Below, piece after piece: positions 23,137-31,207 of a stretch of 56,393 nucleotides of DNA. The notes beneath the pieces were generated by a model. That model saw nothing but the letters and a program-made list of their open reading frames with translations. It did no database searches and was not told the DNA's origin. Source of the DNA: Hyphomicrobiales bacterium (GTDB taxonomy: Bacteria; Pseudomonadota; Alphaproteobacteria; Rhizobiales; Rhizobiaceae); assembly GCA_900465675.1 (NCBI GenBank), contig UBJR01000029.1, positions 1 to 56,393 of the forward strand, given 5' to 3'. A program made the translations under genes and the position numbers. Position 1 is the stretch's first letter. Every line of letters starts with the position of its first letter.

Positions 23137-23523
23137 CCTGAATCTCTCAAGCCTTCATAGGTTACATGGCTAAAGTTGCCGTTGTCCGTCCACCCAGGAA
23201 ACGGCGCAAAAGGATCGCGCCTGCGAGCATGGATGGATAGCCGCGTTCGCCAGGAATTTTCAGAGCGGGTTATACCGATCGATGGTGCTATCGCTACGCG
23301 TTGTGCCCACCTATATAATCCTGATCGCAATGAGGCTGATGCGATCACTGCCGCCACGGCGTGCGTTCACGGATTCGCAGTTGTGACGCGCGAGATTCAG
23401 AATTTCAGGGAACCGGTGTTATCCTTGCGGATCCATGTCAGTCCTGAGGTCGATACCGTCCGGAGCGAATGGCCAAGTGTGACACGTCATCACATACAGC
23501 CCTATGGTGTTTACATTATATAG
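23137..23523 (+). pseudogene. vapC: vapC-type PIN-domain toxin relic
   Basis: The reading frame from 23137 begins with PESLKPS, resembling the LSExxKP segment of VapC/FitB toxins. It hits a stop at 23158 and continues as an open frame containing RLRAWMDSRVRQEF, RVIPIDGAIA, NEADAITAATACVHGFAVVT and REIQNF. This matches the C-terminal half of a PIN toxin. The N-terminal metal-binding Asp and most of the first half are missing, and the late acidic residue is Asn (QNF for RDF). No antitoxin gene is adjacent. It is a non-functional remnant of a toxin-antitoxin module. Confidence 0.55.
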
Positions 23524-23903
23524 ATTGTGACAGAGGCGCGTTAGAGCAAATGGTCGTGAGGGCGGGCGATTGGGTCGCATAGCTGACGGAGAGCTTGATC
23601 CGAAAAGGCCCCGGCAGCCAACTGGGGGAGGCGCACCGGAGCCCTAGATCGCAGCGTGCATGATGAGGCGCTGCAGCTGACAAACCGTTCGGCGGTCAAG
23701 TTGTTCCGCTTGGAGGAAGAAGCCGCGCGAGCTGCTGGAGAAACGCTCCCATAAGAAAGTGAGATTTATAGAAGGATGGCAGTGAGCCGCTCCTATGTTC
23801 CGGTTGCCAATCTGACGGCTTGCAGGCCGCAGCCGTTATGGCTGCCGCGGGCCGCTCGCAGACCCGCAAGTGCAGGTGATGACGCTTTATTTCTCATGAA
23901 ATT
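23524..23903. other. Intergenic stretch without a supported gene
   Basis: About 380 bases after the vapC relic. No frame has family features, a signal peptide or a clear ribosome site. It may contain further decayed sequence, but nothing was recognisable. Confidence 0.45.
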
Positions 23904-23928
23904 GGAACAAATGCCGAGCGAGAATCTT
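23904..23928 (+). promoter_or_regulatory. Weak EcfG-type promoter candidate
   Basis: GGAAC followed by TT 18 bases later (TCTT). It satisfies only the loose rule, but lies 60 bases before the lipoprotein gene. Confidence 0.4.
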
Positions 23929-23987
23929 TTCGAGGGACTTCGACCTTTTCGATTTCCTTCAAAGGCGAAGCAACAGGGGAGTTCAGA

Positions 23988-24254
23988 ATGTCCAGAGCGA
24001 TCTCAATGGCTGTTATTGCCATTTCATCGGCATCTATGCTCGCAGCGTGCACGCCAACCGAAAGAGGCACGGCAATCGGCGCCGGAACCGGAGCAATCAT
24101 CGGCGGTGCAGTCACCAACAGTTGGGGAGGCGCGGCAGTGGGTGCTGTAGCTGGCGGCGTCGCCGGCGCGCTCATAGGACGGTCGACGGAGCGCCGCGGC
24201 TACTGCATCTATCGTGATCAGTACGGCCGCAAATACGAAGCAAGGTGCCGTTAA
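23988..24254 (+). CDS. Glycine-zipper lipoprotein (SlyB/17-kDa-like)
   Basis: 88 residues. The lipoprotein signal ends MLAAC, so the mature protein starts with a lipid-modified Cys at about residue 21. A glycine-zipper segment (GAGTGAIIGGAVTN, then GGAAVGAVAGGVAGALIG) follows, with a short basic tail containing CIYRDQYGRKYEARC and two cysteines. GGGGAG precedes the ATG. It is an outer-membrane-associated stress-type lipoprotein by family resemblance; the specific role is unknown. Confidence 0.85.
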   Translation: MSRAISMAVIAISSASMLAACTPTERGTAIGAGTGAIIGGAVTNSWGGAAVGAVAGGVAGALIGRSTERRGYCIYRDQYGRKYEARCR

Positions 24255-24300
24255 GCCGCATAAGCCCAAAGCGATGCTTCCGACAGAAGTCTGACCTTCA

Positions 24301-24322
24301 GGGCCGGTTCTTTGAGCCGGCC
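24301..24322 (+). terminator. Hairpin after lipoprotein gene
   Basis: GGCCGGTTC and GAGCCGGCC form an 8- to 9-bp stem around TTT. There is no T-run behind it, so it is a terminator or 3' stabiliser only by position. Confidence 0.4.
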
Positions 24323-24744
24323 TGTTGGCGGATATGCGTCGCGACAATCTCGGACATTGTGCGGACCGTGCGAAAACAGGCCCTTGATCACCGCAGCCGG
24401 AAGGCCCTTGCGGATACCTGCCCGTTTCGCGGTTAGTACAAAGCCCGCTTCGGCGGCGAAGCCGCTACTTGCTCTGAAGGCAGCGAATGGTCAGCTTGAC
24501 GGTACAAAGTCGCTGGCTAACGCGTCTTCCAACGCGCTGTAGCGACCGAGCGGTTTTGCGCGTGGTCACCGCATCATTACACCGCCCGTCACCTAAACCA
24601 TGTGTGTCCAGGCAGAATCTGGTGAGGCGGGAGATATACGAGTAGAAACTAGCGCTGCTTCGCGGTTTACTGGAAGTCAGTGCCGGAAGGTTGATATTTG
24701 CTGATCAGCGCCTGTAGATTCCGCTCCACATAGCGCACTTGCGA
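24323..24744. other. Intergenic stretch without a supported gene
   Basis: About 420 bases between the hairpin and the stop of rpsU. Short frames on the plus strand are not supported. No repeat was recognised. Confidence 0.45.
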
Positions 24745-24978
24745 CTATTTAGCAGGCCGCTTCTTCACTGGTACAACGCCCATTTCTCGATCCAGCTTTT
24801 TCTTGGCGAGCTTGCGCGAGCGACGGACACCTTCCGCCTTTTCACGGGCGCGCTTGACCGATGGCTTCTCATAATGTTCCCGTTGGCGCATTTCGCGAAG
24901 GATACCTTCCCGCTGCAGCTTCTTTTTGAGAAGGCGAAGCGCCTGATCGACATTGTTGTCGCGGACAAGTATTTGCAC
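24745..24978 (-). CDS. rpsU: 30S ribosomal protein S21
   Basis: 77 residues. It reads as S21 throughout: QILVRDNNVDQALRLLKKKL, then REMRQREHYEKPSVKRAREK, followed by a basic C-terminus. S21 joins the small subunit platform and helps base-pairing with the anti-Shine-Dalgarno region. The start is GTG (24978) with TGAGGGA upstream. Rhizobial genomes often carry more than one S21 gene, frequently behind a cold-shock gene; no cold-shock gene lies beside this one. This is therefore likely an extra, condition-specific copy. Confidence 0.96.
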   Translation of the reverse strand: MQILVRDNNVDQALRLLKKKLQREGILREMRQREHYEKPSVKRAREKAEGVRRSRKLAKKKLDREMGVVPVKKRPAK

Positions 24979-25206
24979 GGATATCCCTCAAGACAGGAGA
25001 ATGTGGTTGGCGCGAGGCTTTGCCTGATTGTCGCCGGCTTGGCAAGACGACTCATGGCCGCGCGCGAGGATTTTGTCTTCGCTCGATGAATGATGCGATC
25101 CTGCCCGAGCTGCTTTGACGAACGATAGAGAGACCTATGATTGCATCATTGCTGGAGTCGCTAGTTCCAGTGAAATTGATTCACGAATTTCGCTTGTAGG
25201 GCCGCT

Positions 25207-25419
25207 TCAGCAGATGTTGAAGCCGATTGAAAATGAAGGCGAGACTTGAGAGTCTTGCTGCCGCAGCTTTTTTCTTATGGCTGCCTTTTTTGCCGAAGTC
25301 GCACTTGATGACAGCGTGACACCTGTCGGCAAATTACGGTTCACACATGTCGGGCCACGGCAGTATTCGACCTTCACCTGTGCCTCCGTTTGGATCGAGA
25401 ATTCTCGCAGATTCGCCAT
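25207..25419 (-). CDS. Possible small basic protein
   Basis: A 70-codon frame (ANLREFSIQTEAQVKVEYCR, then CVNRNLPTGVTL and a Lys-rich tail). The composition is protein-like, but the ribosome site is weak and no family is recognised. It lies upstream of rpsU on the same strand, where a cold-shock gene is often found, but it does not resemble a cold-shock domain. Confidence 0.35.
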   Translation of the reverse strand: MANLREFSIQTEAQVKVEYCRGPTCVNRNLPTGVTLSSSATSAKKAAIRKKLRQQDSQVSPSFSIGFNIC

Positions 25420-25529
25420 CCAACCAGATTTATCACTTGAAACCGGCCCTTTTCACAGGTCAGTCCGTCCCGGCAACGTGCGCGACGCATTGGCGGTAGT
25501 GGATTGAAACACGATACCCGCTTCGCCGC

Positions 25530-26417
25530 TCAGACGAAGATCTTCTCCGGAAATGCGCTCCCGACCACCTCGAGAAATGCCCGCACCTTGGCGCCGATCA
25601 GGCGGCGGGAACTCTGGAGCGCCCAGATCTCCACAGGCGGCCCGGTGCGCGTTCCCCAATAGGCAAGCCTTCCGGCTTCGATGTCTTCGGCAACGAGAAG
25701 TTTGGGCAGCAAAGCAGCACCGGCACCCGCCAGCACGGCATCGCGCACCATTAGCAAGGAAGAGAGGCGAAGAACCGGGTCCGGCCGCAAGACGATGTCG
25801 GCGTCTGTTTCGGAGCCTATCGGCCAGAGGATCCCGGGCGGTGTTGCGGAGAGCAGAACGGCCCTCACGATAGTTTCCTCGCCATCCGCACCGGCAACAG
25901 GGCGCGGCATGCCGGGCGGCGCCACGATCAGGCGTTCATCGTTGAGGAAGCGGCGGCCGACGAGGCGTTCGTCCGGAGACGGGTCGATCCGGATGATCAG
26001 ATCGTAACCATCCTCGACCGGATCGACCTTGCGGTCCTCGGCGACGATTTCGAGCTGGACTTCTGGATAGGCCAAGGCGAACCGCACGCCGATCCGGGGC
26101 AGAGCGACATGAGCAAAGACCACCGGCGCGCTCACCCGTAGCCTGCCTCTCGGCGTGGATGCGCCAAGCACGACAGCCTCACCGGCTTCCGCGATTTCAC
26201 TCAGCAGTCCATGCGTGCGCTCATGCAGCGCCCGTCCTTCATCCGTCAGTCGCAAAGTCTGCGACCCGCGCTCGATCAGCCTTACGCCGAGGCTTTCCTC
26301 CAGTTCGGCGACCCGCCGCGACAGCGTGGCTTTGGAGCGACCGGAAACGCGAGAGGCGCGGCCGAACCCGCCGTTGGTAGCGACGAGGTCGAAGTCCGAC
26401 AAGGCTTGAAGATCCAT
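25530..26417 (-). CDS. LysR-family transcriptional regulator
   Basis: 295 residues from the ATG at 26417, where the HTH begins (DLQALSDFDLVATNGGFGRA, then SGRSKATLSRRVAELEESLG); the longer reading upstream is not LysR-like. The effector-binding domain follows from about residue 88. It belongs to the group that controls divergently oriented oxidoreductase genes. The neighbour on the other strand is an NmrA-type protein gene, and a symmetric site lies between them (26431-26453). Confidence 0.93.
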   Translation of the reverse strand: MDLQALSDFDLVATNGGFGRASRVSGRSKATLSRRVAELEESLGVRLIERGSQTLRLTDEGRALHERTHGLLSEIAEAGEAVVLGASTPRGRLRVSAPVVFAHVALPRIGVRFALAYPEVQLEIVAEDRKVDPVEDGYDLIIRIDPSPDERLVGRRFLNDERLIVAPPGMPRPVAGADGEETIVRAVLLSATPPGILWPIGSETDADIVLRPDPVLRLSSLLMVRDAVLAGAGAALLPKLLVAEDIEAGRLAYWGTRTGPPVEIWALQSSRRLIGAKVRAFLEVVGSAFPEKIFV

Positions 26418-26430
26418 AGACGTGTTCCGT

Positions 26431-26453
26431 ATTCGAGACAGAGGATCTCGATA
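26431..26453. promoter_or_regulatory. Candidate LysR operator
   Basis: ATTCGAGA and TCTCGATA flank seven bases, giving a LysR-like inverted repeat with CGAGA-N7-TCTCG core. It is positioned 14 bases before the LysR start and 86 before the NmrA-type gene. Confidence 0.5.
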
Positions 26454-26538
26454 TTGGCATCTTCTGCACGGCAATGAAACGGCTATCTTCTTCACAGACG
26501 TAACGCACACCAACCTGACGAACAAGGAGATTTTCGAC

Positions 26539-27417
26539 ATGAGCATTCTCGTTACAGGCAGCACAGGAACTATCGGGGCGCAGGTCCTGGCCCATCTTCA
26601 AACGCGCGACGTCGATGTTCGCGCCCTGACACGTTCGCCCGAGACCGCGCAGCTTCCCGCCGGCGTGACGGCAGTTCGCGGTGATCTCGCCGATCCGGAC
26701 TCGGTGCGCACGGCACTCGAAGGCGTCAGCACGCTGTTCGTGCTCGCCCCGAATGTCGCCGATGAACTGACCCAGGCAATGTTGACGCTTTCGGTCGCCC
26801 GTGAGGCGGGCGTCAAGGGCATCGTCTATCTCTCGGTCTTCGGCGGCGACGCCTATGCCGACGTGCCGCATTTTGCCGGCAAGTACACGGTCGAGCGCAT
26901 GATTGAGGCGCATGATCTCCCCGTGACGGTTCTGCGTCCCGCCTATTTCATCCAGAACGATCTTCGTCAGAAAGACGGACTTTTGAAAGCCGGCGTCTAT
27001 GCCTCTCCAATCGGCGGCAATGGCGTGTCGATGGTCGATATCCGCGACATCGGCGAGGCCGCGGCGATCGAGCTGGTCCGCCGTGAACAGGCCCCGACCC
27101 CGCTTGGCCGCGAGACCTATGCTCTGGTCGGTCCGGACAGTCTAACCGGCGAAGGGATCGCCACCATCTGGAGCGAGGCGCTCGGCCGCACGATCCGTTA
27201 CGGCGGCGACGATCTCGTCACCATGGAGCAGCGCGCAAAGGCCATGCTGCCCGCCTGGCACGCGCTTGACCTGCGCCTGATGTTCAGCCGCTATCAGACA
27301 GAAGGTGCGGTGGCGACAACTGATGATCTGGCACGCCTTAGCAAGCTGCTCGGCCGCGCTCCTCGCTCGTATTCCGCCTTTGCCAGGGATGCCGCTGCCC
27401 AGTGGGCGAAGGGATAA
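26539..27417 (+). CDS. NmrA/QorB-like NAD(P)-binding protein
   Basis: 292 residues. The N-terminal Rossmann motif is VTGSTGTIGAQVLAHL, followed by VRGDLADPDSVRTALEGVS and the NmrA-type segment LPVTVLRPAYFIQND. These atypical SDRs bind NAD(P) and act as quinone reductases or redox sensors; the YxxxK catalytic pair is not evident. AAGGAG precedes the ATG at 26539. It is the first gene of a four-gene unit divergent from LysR. Confidence 0.92.
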   Translation: MSILVTGSTGTIGAQVLAHLQTRDVDVRALTRSPETAQLPAGVTAVRGDLADPDSVRTALEGVSTLFVLAPNVADELTQAMLTLSVAREAGVKGIVYLSVFGGDAYADVPHFAGKYTVERMIEAHDLPVTVLRPAYFIQNDLRQKDGLLKAGVYASPIGGNGVSMVDIRDIGEAAAIELVRREQAPTPLGRETYALVGPDSLTGEGIATIWSEALGRTIRYGGDDLVTMEQRAKAMLPAWHALDLRLMFSRYQTEGAVATTDDLARLSKLLGRAPRSYSAFARDAAAQWAKG

Positions 27418-27457
27418 TCCCGGATCGCACTCCATAATCGAACGAAGGAGACCAGCC

Positions 27458-28414
27458 ATGATGACGATCCACCCCCTTGCGCCTGAAGATGCTCCAGCTG
27501 TCGCGGCAATGCGACAGGCCGCCTCCGCCCATAAGGGCGAGCCGCTTGGGCCCGAGGCGCGGCCGATGTTCGACGCCATGTTTGCCGCAACACCTGCTGC
27601 GGCAGATGTCCGGGTAGAGGCCGCGACAGTCGGCGGCATCGCCGGCTTCTGGCTCCGCGTGCCAAACGCACGGCAAGGTGCGCGCATCCTCTATCTCCAC
27701 GGTGGCGGCTATGTGCTCGGCTCGGCTCAGGCGCTGAGCAATTTTGCAAGCCAGATCGCCGCCCGCGTTGGCGCCGATGCCTTCCTCCCCGACTACCGGC
27801 TTGCGCCCGAGCATCCGTTTCCGGCCGCCATCAACGATGCGGTTGCCGTCCATCGCGGCCTCGTCGCCGAGGGTGGCGAACGGATCGTGCTTGCGGGCGA
27901 CTCGGCCGGCGGCGGTCTGGCGCTTGCTCTGCTGTCGATCCTCGCCTCTGACACGACCGAGGGCATGGTGCTACCAGTCGGCGCAGCAGTGATGTCGCCG
28001 TGGACTGACCTGGCGTTGACCGGCGAGAGCTTCAAAACCAGGGCCGAGGCAGACCCTATCTTTACGCGCGGCGTACTCCAGGGTTTCGCAGATATGTATC
28101 TTCAAGGCCAGGATGCTAAGAACCCCGGGGCATCGCCGATCTATGCAAGGCTCGACGGTCTGCCGCCTGTTCGCATCGATGTCGGTGACGATGAGGCGCT
28201 ATTCTCCGATTCCATCCGCTACACCGAGCGGGCGCAAGCGGCAGGCGGGGAGGTCACTCTGTCGGTTTGGAAGGGCATGCCGCATGTCTTCCAATCCTCC
28301 CTGGGCCAGTTTCGTTCAGCCGAGATATCTCTGAACGCCATCGCTGGTTTCCTCATCATGCGGCTCGACGCCCCCGTCGATACTATCTTCTCTAACTCAC
28401 CCCATGGAGCTTGA
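27458..28414 (+). CDS. Alpha/beta hydrolase, hormone-sensitive-lipase family
   Basis: 318 residues. The oxyanion motif HGGGYVLGS is near residue 83 and the nucleophile elbow GDSAGGGLAL near residue 147. The catalytic Asp region is VGDDEALFSD, with His in KGMPHVFQ. This is the family IV (HSL) carboxylesterase layout; the substrate is a short acyl ester by family. Two adjacent ATGs (27458, 27461) follow GAAGGAG. It lies 40 bases after the NmrA-type gene and is part of the same operon. Confidence 0.92.
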   Translation: MMTIHPLAPEDAPAVAAMRQAASAHKGEPLGPEARPMFDAMFAATPAAADVRVEAATVGGIAGFWLRVPNARQGARILYLHGGGYVLGSAQALSNFASQIAARVGADAFLPDYRLAPEHPFPAAINDAVAVHRGLVAEGGERIVLAGDSAGGGLALALLSILASDTTEGMVLPVGAAVMSPWTDLALTGESFKTRAEADPIFTRGVLQGFADMYLQGQDAKNPGASPIYARLDGLPPVRIDVGDDEALFSDSIRYTERAQAAGGEVTLSVWKGMPHVFQSSLGQFRSAEISLNAIAGFLIMRLDAPVDTIFSNSPHGA

Positions 28415-28416
28415 TC

Positions 28417-28803
28417 ATGACACGCGTATTGTTTGTAGGCCAAAAGCCGGAAACGGTCGACTTTTCCGATCCCTCCCTGCCACCGGGATTTGACGCCAAG
28501 CAAATCCAGGCAGGCATCGATATTGCCGAGGCGACCATGACCGACCGCGGTTGGGATGCCGATATCTGCATGATCGCGCCGGATGACGGCGGCATCGAAA
28601 CACTGGCGGCGCAACTGGCAAATGTGGATTACGATTGCGTCGTGATCGGTGGTGGCATGCGCATTCCGCCCAAGGGGTTGCCGTTCTTCGAGAAGGTCGT
28701 CAACGCGATCCACCAAAATGCACCGAGGGCAGCGATCGCATTCAACACCCGTCCAGAGGATACGGCGGAGGCTGCGGCGCGGTGGATCGCCGAACACGAT
28801 TAG
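28417..28803 (+). CDS. Hypothetical protein, possible nucleotide-binding fold
   Basis: 128 residues from the ATG at 28417, just after the hydrolase stop. The sequence alternates strands and helices (TRVLFVGQKPETVDFSDPSL, then DYDCVVIGGGMRIPPKGLPF), with no signal peptide or membrane span. It has the look of a small Rossmann-like or flavodoxin-like fold, but no motif secures a family. Its place inside the LysR-linked operon suggests a role with the two oxidoreductase-type proteins. Confidence 0.75.
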   Translation: MTRVLFVGQKPETVDFSDPSLPPGFDAKQIQAGIDIAEATMTDRGWDADICMIAPDDGGIETLAAQLANVDYDCVVIGGGMRIPPKGLPFFEKVVNAIHQNAPRAAIAFNTRPEDTAEAAARWIAEHD

Positions 28804-28867
28804 TAACTTCCCTCATCAGTGGCGCGTGGATGCGTCCCATCGATCAGCACAACTTCGGAGGTTTAAT

Positions 28868-29497
28868 ATGAAAATTCTGGTATTGGGCGCAACAGGCGCC
28901 ACGGGCCGGCTGATCGTCGGCAGGGCCCTTGCAAAGGGATACGAGGTCGTCGCCCTCGTTCGCTCCAAGGAAAAGGCCTCGGGCCTGAAGGGCGCAGAGC
29001 TGATCGAAGGGGATGCCCGCGATCCCGGGGTGCTATCCCGCGCCATTGCTGGCTGTGATGCGGTCGTCAGTTCGCTGGGCACGGCCATGAGCCCGTTCAA
29101 GGAAGTCACCCTCCTCTCGACGGCGACCCGCGCGCTGGTCGCCGTGATGGAGCAGCAAAAGGTCCGTCGTCTGGTCTGCATCACTGGGCTGGGTGCCGGC
29201 GACAGCCGCGGTCATGGCGGTTTTTTCTTCGACCGGCTACTGCTGCCGCTTATGCTGCGCAAGGTCTATGAAGACAAGGATCGCCAGGAAGATGCGATCC
29301 GCGCAACCACACTCGACTGGACCATCGTTCGGCCGACGGTGCTCAACGACAAGCCAGCACGCGGCGGCATCAAGGCGTTGACCGACCTGTCCGGCATCCA
29401 TGGTGGCACTATTGCCCGATCCGATGTGGCCGAGTTCGTCGTGCAGCAACTCGCCGTAGATAGCTGGCTGCGCAAGGCACCACTGATTACGTGGTAG
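28868..29497 (+). CDS. NAD(P)H-binding atypical SDR (YwnB/BVR-B-like)
   Basis: 209 residues. N-terminal KILVLGATGATGRLIVGRAL (Rossmann loop GATGATG), then EGDARDP and the region LDWTIVRPTVLNDKPARGG typical of the NAD(P)H-binding 10 family. No classical catalytic YxxxK. CGGAGG stands before the ATG at 28868. It is the last gene of the four-gene unit. The reaction is not readable; flavin or quinone reduction is common in this family. Confidence 0.9.
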   Translation: MKILVLGATGATGRLIVGRALAKGYEVVALVRSKEKASGLKGAELIEGDARDPGVLSRAIAGCDAVVSSLGTAMSPFKEVTLLSTATRALVAVMEQQKVRRLVCITGLGAGDSRGHGGFFFDRLLLPLMLRKVYEDKDRQEDAIRATTLDWTIVRPTVLNDKPARGGIKALTDLSGIHGGTIARSDVAEFVVQQLAVDSWLRKAPLITW

Positions 29498-30745
29498 CCT
29501 TGGGACGAGTTAGAGACATGGTTTGGGACTATAACGTTACCACTTAGCATCTGCCGGCTGAAGGAGCGCATGCCAGAGCGCTACCAATTCTTTGTCACCA
29601 GCCTCACCTGTCGGCTTCAGTCGGGCGGCGGTGTGCACCAAGACGAGGTGGGTTGCCGCATATCTAAAAATGCGCAGTCCTTCAACGCCTTCCATGACGA
29701 ACGTTCGCTGTGGTGCAGCCATCAGCCAGACCAGATAGCCGGAGCCTCAGGGATGTGTGCCTTGGTCGATGGCTAAAGGCGAGCCAGCCGTCACCGGCTG
29801 TGTGGCGTCGAGCGCCCATTGCGTTGGCACGATTTGCTTGTCATTCCAAGTCCCGGTGGTCGAGGAGACGAATTTGTCTATTGGCTCAGATCGCCTCCCC
29901 TGACACGGCCGCTCCACTCACATCAAGTAGAGGGACAAACTTCTCTTTTGAATTAATGGTGCGTCGGTAGCTGCGTTAGCGCGAGCTATTGGTACACCAC
30001 AGCTTATCTCTACATAAGCAATTCGCGTACAACCACTGCCGCCCAATGGCCATCGGAACGGTGATTATCCTGATTAGTCCCCAGAGCTCAAACCCAGCAC
30101 CCGGGCCATTAAATGCAAAGGCATGCCAGAGAGCCGGATTCGGATCCTCCATGGCATCCGCGGCTGCAGCCTCGGCCACAACATCCTGAGCATGATCAGT
30201 GAAATGGAGGCCGTCATTTTCAATATCTGCCTTCATCACCATGTGAAATGTGATGGCACCGGATATCCGGAGAGGCGATCTCGACTGTGGCCAGACTTAC
30301 AGATTGATGTTTAGATCTGTCGTAACGCGGAGATATTTCAATGAGTTCGATCAGTGTTTTCTATCTCGCGACCGGCAAGCAAGTAAAGAAGCACTAGCCC
30401 GAAAATTAGCATGAAGCGGTAGTGTTGCGCAGCAAAACCGCGCTCTCTTGGTGCTATGCTCTGAAGACGTTTATCGTTGCAAGCCATACGGCGGAACTTT
30501 TGCGGAAGTCCTAGCTGTGGGGGTGAGAGAACGTCGCGGGACCGAACAACCCTTGGCCCTAGGCAGGTGAGCCAAGTCCATCTGTCGTGATTTTAGGATG
30601 TTCGGAAGCGGTCGTGATGTCATTCTGACAGATCTCTTAACAGGGCGTTCAGCCGACATTCAGCGCATAATGCCATAATGCCATTCATTCCGGAATGACC
30701 ATCGCACTGAGCTTGGGTCCGACCCGGTCTATGGAGAGCAGATCA
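29498..30745. other. Long stretch with only weak coding candidates
   Basis: About 1.25 kb. A minus-strand frame ending at 29537 (61 codons, GVEGLRIFRYAATHLVLVHT) has a protein-like composition but no ribosome site. Another at 29976-30242 is listed separately. Between about 30240 and 30700 nothing coding is supported. There is no repeat or insertion-sequence end. The gene-poor, partly decayed character is like that of 34.9-36.6 kb. Confidence 0.45.
29976..30242 (-). CDS. Possible small protein or gene fragment
   Basis: An 88-codon frame with DHAQDVVAEAAAADAMEDPN, ALWHAFAFNGPGAGFELWGL and a hydrophobic stretch IRIITVPMAIG. The composition is more protein-like than the opposite strand, but the ribosome site is poor. 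It may be a fragment of a larger ancestral gene. No family recognised. Confidence 0.3.
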   Translation of the reverse strand: MVMKADIENDGLHFTDHAQDVVAEAAAADAMEDPNPALWHAFAFNGPGAGFELWGLIRIITVPMAIGRQWLYANCLCRDKLWCTNSSR

Positions 30746-31102
30746 ATGTTCAGGAAAGTTATCGTCTCGACACTTCTCCTCGCCGCGATAACCGCTCCCG
30801 TGTCGCTGGCTGCTGGGACAGCGGGGGCACAGGAGTACTACGGGCGGGGCTGGCATGACGATCGAGATTGGGGAGGTCCACCGCCGGAGCGGCACCGCCA
30901 TCATCACCATCGCGACTACGGCGGACTGATTGCGGGCGGTATTGCTGCAGGCCTTGTCGGTGGCCTCATCGGCAGCGCAATCGATAATGACGTGCCACGC
31001 TACTATTCACCGCCGCCGCCACAGTGCTGGTATCAGCGCCAGTCTGTCCCGGACAGCTATGACGACGGGTACCACACCGAGAGCGTACGCGTCTGCCGTT
31101 GA
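30746..31102 (+). CDS. Exported glycine-zipper protein with His-rich segment
   Basis: 118 residues from the ATG at 30746 (GGAGAG upstream), where a signal peptide starts (FRKVIVSTLLLAAITAPVSL). The mature protein has a His/Pro/Arg-rich segment (PPPERHRHHHHRDYGG) that could bind metal. It is followed by a glycine zipper (GGLIAGGIAAGLVGGLIGSA) and a C-terminal part with CWYQRQSVPDSYDDGYHTES and a second Cys. It resembles small rhizobial envelope proteins of unknown role. Confidence 0.85.
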   Translation: MFRKVIVSTLLLAAITAPVSLAAGTAGAQEYYGRGWHDDRDWGGPPPERHRHHHHRDYGGLIAGGIAAGLVGGLIGSAIDNDVPRYYSPPPPQCWYQRQSVPDSYDDGYHTESVRVCR

Positions 31103-31207
31103 AGCGCAGGACATCGGAATGTGGCGCGTAGCCTGACGCTGCCACTCCTACCTACTGGCAGCGCGGTGGCGGATCGGCATCGGCTTGTCGATGAAGTGTG
31201 GCAGGTT

